Assembly: GCA_015039315.1 (NCBI GenBank)
Contig: WIDE01000024.1
Coordinates: 365,286-429,285, forward strand
Reading direction: 5' to 3'
Source: Clavulina sp. PMI_390
Taxonomy: Eukaryota > Basidiomycota > Agaricomycetes > Cantharellales > Hydnaceae
DNA: 64,000 nt
Made by a program: the position numbers and the translations under genes. The notes beneath the pieces were generated by a model that saw only the letters and a program-made list of their open reading frames with translations, was not told the DNA's origin and did not search any database. Of this stretch, positions 1 through 10,195 are shown one piece after another. Numbering within the stretch: position 1 is the first letter of the stretch; each line of letters begins with the position of its first letter.

Positions 1-173
1 CGATCACCAATCTTACTGCAGACGTTAAGCCTCCCAATGGCATGCCTGACGAACTGCTCATCAAAAAGCCCAAGCACAACCACATGTTGGACGAGGCAAC
101 AGCCACAAAATGGACTGTAGGAACGTCTTTCTCATCAGGGAGGCTGTTTAAGATGACCGACAGTTGGGAATAA
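1..173 (+). CDS. C-terminal end of a protein cut by the left window edge (hypothetical)
   Basis: Reading from base 3 the frame is open for 56 codons and stops at TAA 171-173. The peptide is hydrophilic and codes plausibly, including ADVKPPNGMPDELL, KHNHMLDE and a final GRLFKMTDSWE. Only the tail is present, so no domain can be assigned. It lies tail-to-tail with the transporter gene on the other strand, leaving about 220 bp for both 3' ends. It could be a chance open frame, but the composition and clean end favour a real last exon. Confidence 0.45.
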   Translation, partial: ITNLTADVKPPNGMPDELLIKKPKHNHMLDEATATKWTVGTSFSSGRLFKMTDSWE

Positions 174-396
174 CAGGGCTAACGATGATAAGAGTAGAGT
201 CCCTCAATGCGACGATGAAAAGCTCATATACCAGTACAGTGGTTGCCGGTCTGGATGTTTGTGGGATCACAGCATGTCAAATATATTCAGTTGATTTATC
301 GAGGTGACTTGTAAGAACGTTAACGGAATGTGAGGTGCATTTTTCCCAGTGTGATTCACTGGATATCACTAGACAGAATCCCTGCTGGTTATTTAA

Positions 397-2889
397 TCAC
401 AGGATGTATCTGTACCCACTCCAAAGATCACCCTTTTCCCTCCGCGCTTCATCCACCGTCTTGTAAGTCCCTCCGGGATACCTACTTTCCGTCTCACTGT
501 CCACTGAGGCATCCTTCCCACCAGGGAGATCTGCGAGGATGCGCTCATCCCTCAAACCTGCGTCGCGGGCCTTGTTCTCGCGGTCGAGCTTATAGATGAA
601 GACAATAGAAGAGATAAGGCCCATCACCGCATACGAAAGGACAAGGCAGTGCCCGGGGCGGTACCAGGGCGTATAAGCGGCTCGGTACTAGGAGAAGGAA
701 AGTAGGAATTGCGCACCCAGATCGCCATGAGATGAAAGTGAGCTTGAGTTAGTTTAATATCTTGTTAAGCACTCACAACATTAACCATCGCTGGAGCGTT
801 CAGATTCGCCTTGAACACCAGGTAGTCACAAAAAAACAATTAACGACCGGAGGAAGAGATGCACTCAGTTCGATCACTCACAAATCTGTCCAGAAGGAAT
901 CACAAGCAGTCAGCTGGATGAGACTACATTAACGAAAGGGCAAAGCTCACCCAATCATCATTGCTAAGGACACCGCACGCTTATGCGATCCTTCCACATT
1001 GTTACTCAGCCAGGCACTAGGGTCGTAAGTCAACAAGCAGCCGTCTCGAAGCAATGCAACAATGATAAAACACATACATTGTATTTGCTAATGGAACGCA
1101 GACCGCCATTTATCACGAATAGAGAATTAGTAAACAAAAAAAAAAGGTTTGCTGAAAACTACATGAGAAGACGTACGAATGATACAGCTACCCCCGAGGG
1201 AAGCCAGATATATGGCAAAATATGATAGCTTTGTGTTTCTTGAAGCGATCAAGATCACATAGGCAACGATCGCGATGGAGAATAACACACTATGGATTGG
1301 TTCCGGATAGCATATTACATTAGCAGGGAACACGAAATATCTATACCAAAACTTACACGTTATAAAAACCTCTTCGGCCGGTGCGATCCGCCATGTACCC
1401 AACAGAAATGCAGACGATGAAGCCAAGGAATGCCGGAGGGACAGACATCAGGTTCGCAGCTGTGGCCTTGTAGCCGAGTTGATTGATAATACTAGGCGCA
1501 AAGAGGGCCTGGCTATACACAGGGACTTCGCTATGAAGTAAAAGGAGATCAAGCCTAGGCTGATCAGCCTTACTGTAAACGGAAGGAGCAGTGACCACAA
1601 GATGACTAACACTCCAGCAAAACAAAGCACTAGCAAGATATCAGCGACATTGCGGACAAGTAGACAAAAATCACTCACTCCCAAACCAGGTCTTCCAATC
1701 TTTTACGGCTGCCCACACATGGCGACGTGATAGTTTCTCTTCTCCTCCTGCGCTTCGCTGATCGTCCGCTTGGAGTCGAGCAATCACAAATGCACCTAGT
1801 CATGGGGCAAAAATTCATCAGCAATCAAGGGAGTGATAAACTACACAAAGCTCCATACGTTCTTCTTCTGTCAGGAACTGAAGGGAAGCAGTGTGAGGTG
1901 GTGGCAATACACTGACGGACTTTGGGTGAGGGCGTACCTTTGCATGCTCCGGGAAGTCTTGAATCGCCCAGTATGACGCGGCACCGACAACCACAGTGAT
2001 CAGACCCTCGATGATGAAGATCCCTATTCGTGACCACATCCGAGCATTTGGTTTTGAGACACTAGTTAGTTTAGAGAGCAGATGAGGGCTACAAACGACT
2101 CACATGCCCACGCCGGCTTGCCGCCAACACCATGTAGGTTGGACAGTGCCGCCGCAAGGAGACCACCGAAAGCAGCGGCTAAAGTCGCGGCGGAGAAGAA
2201 GACGGCGGCTCGTTTCCCAAGCTCGCGACGCTTGTACCAGCACGAAAGGTAATAGTTGATTCCTGGGAAGAGACCCGCCTCGGTGGCGCCGAGGAACCAG
2301 CGCACCGCTGTTGAGTTGAAGGTTTCGATTAGTATTTGCAAAGGGGGCAAGGCTGATGAAGATCAATAAACATACCTAATAGTCCCGATGAGTTGTGTAC
2401 GAGTCCTTGTGCAACCATGACAGTTCCCCAGACGACCATGATGAAGCTAAACCAGACGTATGGTTTGAGGCGTCTTACCACAAGATTGGATGGGATCTAC
2501 ATGTTAGAGTCGCCCAGGAGGGAGTTATGATCCATTTTATGGCTTAGGTCACGACTATACTTGTCATAACTGACCTCAAATGCAGCGTATGAGAAGAAGA
2601 ATACCGACAAGGCCCAGAGATACTTCTGGTCTGTCAAGTGTAGATCTTTCCGCATGCCGTACAAGCTTGCGTTCCCGATGCTCGATCGATCCAGGAATGA
2701 CAGAAGGAACAGTAAACTTAACCAAGGAACCAGGGTGAGGTCGATCTTCCACAGAAGTTTGCGCTCGTCTTCGGGCGAAAACTTGGCCAGTATGGAAGCG
2801 ATGTCGGCATCAGGAGTACTTGTTTCAAGGGTATCGAAAGGTTTTCCCTCTTCGAGGCTCCCTTTCTCGATAACGTCTTTTGAGTTCAT
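397..2889 (-). CDS. MFS transporter, anion:cation symporter (Dal5/allantoate permease-like)
   Basis: Multi-exon major-facilitator permease, probably in the plasma membrane, importing small organic anions such as allantoate, nicotinate or vitamin-like acids. The first exon (from ATG 2889) has an acidic cytosolic N-terminus followed by KIDLTLVPWLSLLFLLSFLD and RSSIGNASLYGM, the classic TM1 start of the fungal ACS family. Later exons show FLGATEAGLFPGINYYLSCW followed by YKRRELGKRAA (TM4-TM5), a GLITVVVGAASYWAIQDFPE segment, and VSVGYMADRTGRRG-type loop residues near 1375-1400. The last exon (from about 627) holds ISSIVFIYKLDRENKARD, the usual hydrophilic tail. Introns are about 50-60 nt. Several hydrophobic segments fall in frames joined only by splicing. 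The family is clear; the substrate cannot be read from sequence. Confidence 0.9.
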
Positions 2890-4000
2890 TGCGATGATGT
2901 GAACTCGTCTTGCGAGGATATGAAGGACAGGAATTATCGGCGCGGGAAGGATCCGGGTGTGGAGGGAAGGGCAAAGAGCTGTTCAAAGGGAAAGGCCACT
3001 GACGCGGATATTTAGCTGAATTACCTCAATGGGTTCAGGTGACCCGAGGTAATCAAACTGTTATTACGCGTGGAAGATTTTGAACTCTCGAGGTGGGTAA
3101 CTCGAGGAAGGGACGATTCTGCACACCAAAATCCGTTCCTTTCGCTATCCAGAAGATCAAGGGACTAGATCTATTCTCATGCGATAGGAACAAGGGGTGA
3201 GCCTAGATTAGGATAGGTGGGGTTACTGTGCGGTGCTGTCAAGAATGTCAAGGAAGTCTCAGATTCCCCACAAGTCTTCTGGTCAATCGCTTCCGTAACC
3301 AGCGTGCTGGCAAATTAATGACCCATTTCGATCGCTGTGGAGAGGATTTTCCACAAGACAAAGAGCATCAGCCCCTGCATCATGAATGCATCCATTGGAG
3401 CAGTCGTGAGACCACACGAGTGAGACAGATCGCGGGAGCGGCTACGACGGCGGGTTCCGGAGCTCCGGGATCCCGTCTTCCGACCTTTACGGGCTTTTCA
3501 TTCTCTGGTTCCCTCCCAACTGCCTACAAATTGGTCGCCCCTAAACAAATACTCGATGGGTTCAATGATACCGATATATGATAGCAGAAGGGTCCATGGG
3601 GCACTGCTCTTTTCTGTCCATGCTGTAAAAAATTGTGCGCGTTGCAGTGGCGCTTCACCTGGGAGGGGGATCGCCCGCGATGCGCCTGTTACGGCGCGTT
3701 AATAAGATAGAGCCATATCGGTGCTAAATTATTGGTTTCGAGAATAGATTGCGGCGTAAGAACGAATGAGAACTTGGGATGCGCTGCAGCTTGAAGGAGT
3801 GGGGCAGAAATGTCGTTTGATGTCAACAATCTCGGCAATCGTTGGTCGTTTAGAGAGGAATGCGCCCAAAAATATTGCGACGCTTCCTTGGAGCCTGGAT
3901 GCAGAGTTACTTGTTGAGCTGCCCTAGGTTCTTGATAACCACCAGAGGCTGCTTTCGCGTGTTTACTCGAATTGTTCTTCAACCACCCTACTCACTCGCC
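2890..4000. other. intergenic region between divergent genes
   Basis: About 1.1 kb between the transporter start and the next plus-strand gene. An open frame of 117 codons at 3228-3581 has no recognisable features, is Cys/His/Arg-rich and looks like chance. An in-frame ATG at 3860 could extend the downstream gene by 47 residues, but the 4001 ATG has the better context (CTCGCCATGCC). Nothing else is supported. Confidence 0.5.
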
Positions 4001-5056
4001 ATGCCGCCATCAAGCAACCTTTCTATTAAAGACCTCGAATACCTACAGACGAGAATCCAACCGTCTAACATGACCCTCGAAGAACTTGCACTGAAAGTCG
4101 CTCGATATGGTGAAATCCAAAGCGAGGGCGCGAGGTTCATGAAATCTGACCCAACCAAAGCCCAAATGCTGTTGAAGACCCTCCAAGATCCACAAACCCG
4201 GCCCCCAGGAATACGTTGGACCGAGAACATTGACTCGTTCAATTTTACGCGAGATGAGCTCCTTGCTCAAATCGACCAATACGACGGCTTACTGGAAAAG
4301 GCTCCTGAGACATTTGAAGAGTAAGTCTTTTTTCAGCGCCCCCGATGGAAGAAACAACTGAAGTTTTTTTTCCCTAGATATTTCATTCGCAATGTTGTTG
4401 CCATCCAAGCTGCCATCCTTGTGGACGAGTTCTGCGTCTCGCGTCCGCTGAGGAACGAGCCAGCTAAAAACTCAGCATACAATAAACGCCGAGCTGGGCT
4501 GTAAGGGTCCCATCATATACTTGCATATGATCATACTGACGGCTAACTCAGTAGCAGAGCCATCGTAAAGCGCTACAGAGATTCCAAATCGCCTTCTACC
4601 AAGCTCTCCAAGGATCAAGCCCCAGAGTCACCCACGTCTTCTAGTAGCAGTCGAGACCTAGATTTGCTCCCAATCGCTGCCGGAGCTCTATATTCCCTCG
4701 GAAGTCCCCCAGAAAGCTCGAACCCCCATCCTAACGAGGATCGGCCTCACCTCCCCAATCAGCGCAAAGCCCTCCTTACTCAAGAGGAAGCCACGCAGCT
4801 TGCGAACGACCCTCTCAAACTTTCCTCCCTCATCCTCCTGAATCCGGATCATATCGAACCCAATGATGGAGATGATCCTGAGGCTGAGGAAGAGGCGAAA
4901 TGGCGTCTTGCAGGCATGAACTTTGCGGGGAGCAAGAAAGCGCCGTATGAGATGGAGTATATAACAATGTCAGGGAGTCTAATCCCCCTATGGAGCAAGG
5001 AGGAACTGGTTTATGTTCTTATGTGCAGCTATGTTGTTGGCGAGGTTGGAGAGTGA
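4001..5056 (+). CDS. hypothetical protein, three exons
   Basis: Not recognised. The start is ATG 4001, giving MPPSSNLSIKDLEYLQTRI. Intron 1 begins at the GTAAGT near 4321 and ends at a pyrimidine tract and TAG near 4378; intron 2 runs from GTAAGG near 4501 to about 4550. Both splices keep frame (EY|FIRNVVAIQAAILVDEF; RRAGL|SRAIVKRYRDS). The N-terminal third is helical and charged, the middle has a Ser-rich patch (SPTSSSSSRDLDLL), and the C-terminal part is acidic (DGDDPEAEEEAKW) and ends with a hydrophobic segment, LVYVLMCSYVVGEVGE. There is no signal peptide. The predicted length is about 310 residues. It is transcribed towards the PalI-like gene, with 3' ends about 390 bp apart. Confidence 0.7.
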
Positions 5057-5442
5057 AGATATCTTCGTGGATTGCGTGGCTCTGACGTGTGCGAATAGTA
5101 ATAAGATGGCATCTGTATGGTAGATTCTTGCGCGAATTGTTATTTCAATCCATGATTACATCCACCTGCCGCGCAGCCAAAAAGAGAATTTGAGGATGAC
5201 AAGTTGGGTAGTCATTAGATTCGGATGGTATGTAGAGAAAAATACAGAGCGGGCTAAGCAAGCAGATCAGCGTGACGTCCATGGAGGTAGGGGAAGCGTT
5301 AAGAAAGAAGCATCAGCTAAGGCTGGAAAGAATTAAAATACAAGGGGGGCGAAGGGTGATATCATAATAGCTCGTGGTTTATAAGCCAATCAGCACTCAA
5401 ATGGGAAGAAAGGCGATCGTGAGGGGGGTTCAGAGATGATTT

Positions 5443-6172
5443 TTAGTAGCGGGCCCTCCTGCGGCGGTCGGTGAAGCAGCCGCAGCACACGGTAACGGAA
5501 CCGAGGACGAGGAGGATGAATGAAACGGTGACAAGCCAAATGGCAGAGCCCCATGAGGCGGAGGCGCTGCTGTCATGGTTTACATGACGGTGGGCAATCT
5601 AAGATTCAGAGTCATTAGAATCGAGATACAGATTATACTGGACGATCCGGAAAAGAACATACCTCAAAGGTGACCCAGTCCAAGATGAGAGCAATGAGAG
5701 TCACAACAGTTGCGACCATCGCAATGAGAGAGGAGAACAGGAAGCCGATGCGGTGGGACAGCAGAGCCGTGAGGAAGGCAAGGAAGGCAATGCCTGCTGC
5801 GATGGGATGCAGGATGAATGAGTTGGTGAGGTGTCGCGCGGCGGAAGAGGAAGTGGTAGTTTGTGATTCGCCAGCAAAGTTCTCAACGATGCGGAGCATG
5901 TCGTAGCCCAGTGTCCTCGATGAGCATTGGTTCCTAGGTTAGTGGGCAAAGAGCGTGAGCAACAACGATCATGTGGTTTTCATGATAGAAGCTCACCCTC
6001 CAGACATGAGCGTGCAGTAGCCCCAGTTGCCGAGCACTAGTGTTCCTGACCCTGTGCCACCGTGGACACGCAGGAAGCCGACCTCGTCCCAGATGGGAGC
6101 AGAGAGGGAGACGACCAGGAGCATCACCGTGGCCGCAAAGATGAGGAACGTTCCAACATGGAATTGATACAT
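5443..6172 (-). CDS. PalI/Rim9-SUR7-like four-TM membrane protein
   Basis: Small plasma-membrane protein of the SUR7/PalI superfamily, which in other fungi acts in ambient-pH (Rim101/PacC) signalling or in eisosome/MCC patches. ATG 6172 opens MYQFHVGTFLIF. TM1 (FAATVMLLVVSLSAPIW) is followed by an extracellular loop with GNWGYC and a second Cys just after the first intron (NQC), the claudin-like W-G-x-C signature of the superfamily. TM2 (ILHPIAAGIAFLAFLTALLS), TM3 (LIAMVATVVTLIALIL) and TM4 (IWLVTVSFILLVLGSVTVCC) follow, and the protein ends with a basic tail, CFTDRRRRARY. There are three exons; stop TAA at 5443-5445. The short tail is closer to SUR7-like members than to full-length PalI, so the pH-sensing role is uncertain. 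An in-frame upstream ATG at 6253 would add an unlikely basic stretch. Confidence 0.82.
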
Positions 6173-7483
6173 GGCTGAAGAAGAGTAGTTTGGAGCGGAA
6201 CGGGGAGGAGTGCGACGGCGGCGGTGCTGTGAGCAACGGCGGTGGGTAGGCAAGGAGGGGGGACGAGAGCAGATGAGGGTACGCGGGGGAGATGCGGCTT
6301 TATAGTAAATTTCTGCGTCTCTGTGCGCAGTGCGTCATTACTTTTGCCCTCGTCAAGGGCGAGGCTCAATCTGTCAAAGTGCGTCATCGCTTGTTTTGTC
6401 CCTATCCGAATTCTGCACTAGCTCCACAGCCTCGTCACTGCGAGTCGCGCAGTCCGAGGCTTAACCGACGACTTCTCTATGCAATGCTAATTGCACCTAT
6501 CTCATCGTTCCATGCGTCTCTTAGGCTACCGGGGTTCCAAAAGAACAGGTGAGGCACAAACAAACTTGACCCCACTGATTCCCCTCGACGTCATAGGTCG
6601 GTACCGAACCAGCCCTCGACTAGTTCCCACGGCTGTCGCAAGGCTGTTCCTGACTGCGAGCTCGTATCTTAAGAGATGCTGCGCAACGATAGTGACTGCG
6701 GAAGCAATCTTGGCTTGTCGCAACGTTCTAAGCGTCTGTCTTATCATGCATCCGGGGCACAGCTCTCGCCAATGCTTGCTTCGCTGCCAGCATGCCAATC
6801 TTAGAGTGGAATTACAGCAGCAGTATGGAAAGAGCATGCTCTTGTCATGGTGCTGGCTTTCTTTATCGTTTTCGAGTGGAACAAACTCCCCGTTCAAGGG
6901 TGAACGACAATAATAACTTGAAAGCTGTGGGTGAGTGTGCGGTAAAAATAGACTGGTATGTGGACAAAGGAAACACCGTCTGCCAAGAGATTGCTAGACG
7001 GTATCAATGAATTACGCTCAGGATCAGCATGGGTACATAAAATAGGGCAGGATACGCGCATGCCGATCAATAGCCACCGTACCGCCAGAGTGCTATTCTG
7101 CATGTAGTCCTTGGGCACAGTCCAAACCTTTCCCACCGTCTTGTTGCACTGTAAAAAAAAGTCAGTACTGTGTTAGCTGGGCCGAATAGTGCATATTCAA
7201 AAGACTAAAGAGATTTTCTGAATCGACCGTCTAAAATTCCCATGATCCACCCTCTTGTTCAAGCGTCAATCTTGCAAGGCATCCGATCGCTAGAGCACAG
7301 TATATTATCGTGTCACCATGTGAACTAGCGCCATCAATGACGTAAATGATAAGCTGTGATATGCTGGAAGATGGAGCTTCTGTTTAACGACCTTGCCTCT
7401 CCCCATCCCCATCGCCTCTCATTAATCTTCGGTATCGATATCAGTCTACATTCTACTCCGTTAACACCGACGCTCTTTGCTAG
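6173..7483. other. intergenic region, no supported gene
   Basis: 1.3 kb between two divergently oriented genes. Overlapping open frames on both strands at 6491-6913 are of similar length, share no family signature and lack start or splice context, so they look like chance in a GC-balanced stretch. The part before 7484 is presumably the promoter of the secreted-protein gene. Confidence 0.5.
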
Positions 7484-8081
7484 ATGAACCTGCGGACTTT
7501 TGTCTCTGTGCTCTCACTGGGCCTTTTCTCGCTGCAGACATCAGCCACTGCAACTGTCTATATCACCGTGTGTGCAGATTCTACCAGCACCCCGACCTCG
7601 ACAGATTCCGGTAGTGTTACCACAAGCATTCTCAGTATCACTGAGACAACCTCAATCGTAAGTAATGAAGATCCTTACCGTATAATACCAGTACTTTCCG
7701 CTCACAACTCGTCTTCCCTAGTCACGCACTCATGTAAAATCGATGATCTCTATCCATGAAATTGTGTACTCATGATTCATGTCAATTCTGTTTTATTGTC
7801 ATTTTGGGTCGATACGCGATATTGGCTTCTGCAGGCCTTGGTAGCCCGAGCTGTGAGGCCGCAAATTAGACTTGCAAAAATGCTTACTCACCGTCCTCCC
7901 TAATTCCTTGGTCTTGTAGGCATCGATTACCCGAACTACAGTGAGATTTTAGATTCTATTTTCATAACGATGTGTACACCGATCCAGACTGACACTTCTT
8001 CAGGTGTGGCCGATCTTAAAGCGTGGAGACTCTCCTCAACCAGTGGAGACGGAGCCCATCACGGTCCAGGTTGCATGCTAG
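7484..8081 (+). CDS. small secreted Ser/Thr-rich protein, copy 1
   Basis: Exon 1 (7484-7657) codes for a signal peptide (MNLRTFVSVLSLGLFSLQTS followed by ATA) and then TVYITVCADSTSTPT and a Thr/Ser-rich stretch ending SITETTSI before a GTAAGT donor. Downstream exons are tiny. A block near 7920-7941 codes for ASITRTT, and the last exon, after CAG near 8005, codes for VWPILKRGDSPQP followed by VETEPITVQVAC and TAG at 8079-8081. The C-terminus TVQVAC matches that of the next gene (TIQVAC), which strongly supports this end. It is probably secreted to the wall or outside and O-glycosylated. The internal splice pattern is uncertain. Function unknown. Confidence 0.55.
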
Positions 8082-8674
8082 TTGATAAGACTTGTCCGAA
8101 ACCCTAAACTGAACACGTGAATCAAGTGCCGGTTTATGGATCTAAAACCTCTCGCCACTGCTTGCCTCCGTCCCGTGGATCCAAGTCCAGCTTTCCAGCT
8201 GTGATCGCCACTTACCATTGGATGCTACAGTTTGTTTCAATTGATTACGATAAAGGAAGCTACCACTTTGATAGGAGCGTTCTCTGTTCATACCACATGT
8301 GCATACTTTCAAGGCCACTACTGAACTGCTCAATAGCCGCCGTATCCGTCCCTGCGCTTGCTTCCTACTGCTCTGCACGTCAATCATTGAGCGTACAGCC
8401 ACTGGGTTCCCAGCGTTAGCCGGGCCGAATAGTGGACATTGAAAAAATCAGGAATTACTCCGAAACAACAATGAAGAATTCCCATGATTGACCGTCTTGT
8501 CCAAGCGCCGAATCTCGCAGGACATTGTGATGCTTGAGGACGGCACAATCTCGTGCCACCGTGCGAGCGAGCGCCATGAAAAACGTAAGATATAAGGAGT
8601 GATGCCATCCTTGAGATGAGGCCCAATCTAGTTCGCGCTCCCCTGCTTCGTCTGCCACTAAGACTAACCATCCG
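8082..8674. other. spacer between the two tandem secreted-protein genes
   Basis: 593 bp with no supported gene. Part of it (about 8413-8500) resembles the sequence at 7178-7240 upstream of copy 1: both contain GCCGGGCCGAATAGTG or a near-identical string, followed by similar AATTCCCATGATT..CCGTCTTGT text. This suggests the promoter was duplicated together with the gene. Confidence 0.5.
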
Positions 8675-9753
8675 ATGCATGTAACTGTCCTTGTAGCAGC
8701 TCTCTTAGTGAGCCTTCTCTCGATGCAGGCTGGAGCCATCAAGACTATCTATGTCACTGTGTGCGCTGGATCCACGAGTACACCAACGCCAACATCGACA
8801 GACCCTGTCAGCGTCACGACGAGCGTGCTCAGTATCACTAAAACAACCTCCACAGTGCGTTCCCGGCCCCCTGAGAAGGTTCAATCGCCTCGAATTCACT
8901 TATATCCTTTCTTCTACAGGCCCCTGCTGCCAAGGACATGGTCTATCGTGGATACTGGCAGGACTTTGTTATCCGCGTTGAAAGCTCTGCTAATGAAACC
9001 AGCGCAAGTTTCAGTATTCTCTTTGAAAATTCATATTAAAATCACCGCTCAGACTCCTACGGGGTGCCCACCCACAGACTGCTGGCCTCTTTACAAGCCT
9101 CAGCCCCATCCCATTAACAACAAGCAATGTAAGGTTTACGGAATTATCCTGTGAATGCAGATTGGCTCATGATTACCCTCAACCGCTGTATATGTACCCT
9201 CGCTGATAGGGTATTATCCCCCGCATCGCTGCGACAACTGATACGAGTAAGGGACGGGTAAGATTGTAGCTCTGTTGGAATGCAAATTCAACCTTCCGCT
9301 CACATCACCACCACTATTACTCCCTGGCCTACAGTGGACCTCCGTGACAACAACGAAGGCAAATGTAAGGTTGACGCCAGCTGTATTGGCGCATGTGTGC
9401 TCGCCAAATGCATCGAAACTGATTTCACGCCATCTAATAGGCAATAGCAATGATGGCTACCAGCAAGAGCAGCAACCCAGGTGGTGTAAGTATTCACGCT
9501 AAATTTCCACACAACTATCCGTTCGGCGCTTGCAGCTCACATTTACATTGGTTTCGCATTCTCGATGACAGGTGACCAGCAGTGGCTCAACAACGGCGGT
9601 GGTAAGGCTTACAACTTCCGCTCATAGCAACGCCCATGGTTGCTAACCGTTCGCATTGACGATTCAATCTTATTCCATGAATACGGGAGGAAACGAGGGT
9701 ACCCCCCAGCACCACACGCGACAGAGACGGTTACTATTCAGGTGGCATGCTAG
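8675..9753 (+). CDS. small secreted Ser/Thr-rich protein, copy 2 (tandem paralogue)
   Basis: Exon 1 (8675-8854) codes for a signal peptide (MHVTVLVAALLVSLLSMQAG) and then IKTIYVTVCAGSTSTPTPTS and VTTSVLSITKTTST, which align closely with copy 1 (TVYITVCADSTSTPT, VTTSILSITETTS). Internal short exons seem to include WTSVTTTKAN near 9335-9363 and VTSSGSTTAV near 9572-9601, each flanked by AG and GT. The last exon near 9708-9753 ends HATETVTIQVAC and TAG. It is longer than copy 1 because of extra small Ser/Thr exons. Probably a secreted or wall-associated protein. Exact joins are unresolved. Confidence 0.55.
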
Positions 9754-10195
9754 TCAAAAATGGTGCGTAATTCACTAGAATACGGACGGTACATGCATGA
9801 GTTGAACCTATGGTCTAACTTGGCCCACACTTGATCTCTCGGTCGCATAGCTTGATACTGGAGCGGGGTTTGGAGTAGGGAACTCATCCTCGACCCATGA
9901 TTCTCATGGCCGCCCCCTAAGCTAGTCGTGAAACTCGCCCAGCCCTTGAAAGGAGCAAGATTGTTGAATGGTGGTGAGCGATACTAGGAGATACAAATTT
10001 TGGCATGAGTATGTATACATTACAATATTCCACAAAAACAAGATAGAAATGGGCTGTAGCAGAAACCCAAAATCTATGAAGATATAGTACAGATTGCAAA
10101 TCATGCACATGGTCCAGTATCTTCACCAAGCCTTCAACACCTGAGATACTGAATTTGATCCTTCCTCTTTATCACTTCACCAGCTCTTGTACCCC
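9754..10195. other. convergent intergenic region
   Basis: 442 bp between the 3' ends of the second secreted-protein gene and the trehalose gene. AT-rich with nothing recognisable; presumably both 3' UTRs. Confidence 0.5.

Noticed and set aside
3228..3581. 117-codon plus-strand frame
   Set aside because: No domain, no paralogue in the window, odd composition and no exon context.
6491..6913. 140-codon plus-strand frame overlapping a 123-codon minus-strand frame
   Set aside because: Equal-length frames on both strands, no family motif, Cys/Arg-rich translation and no splice continuation; most likely chance.
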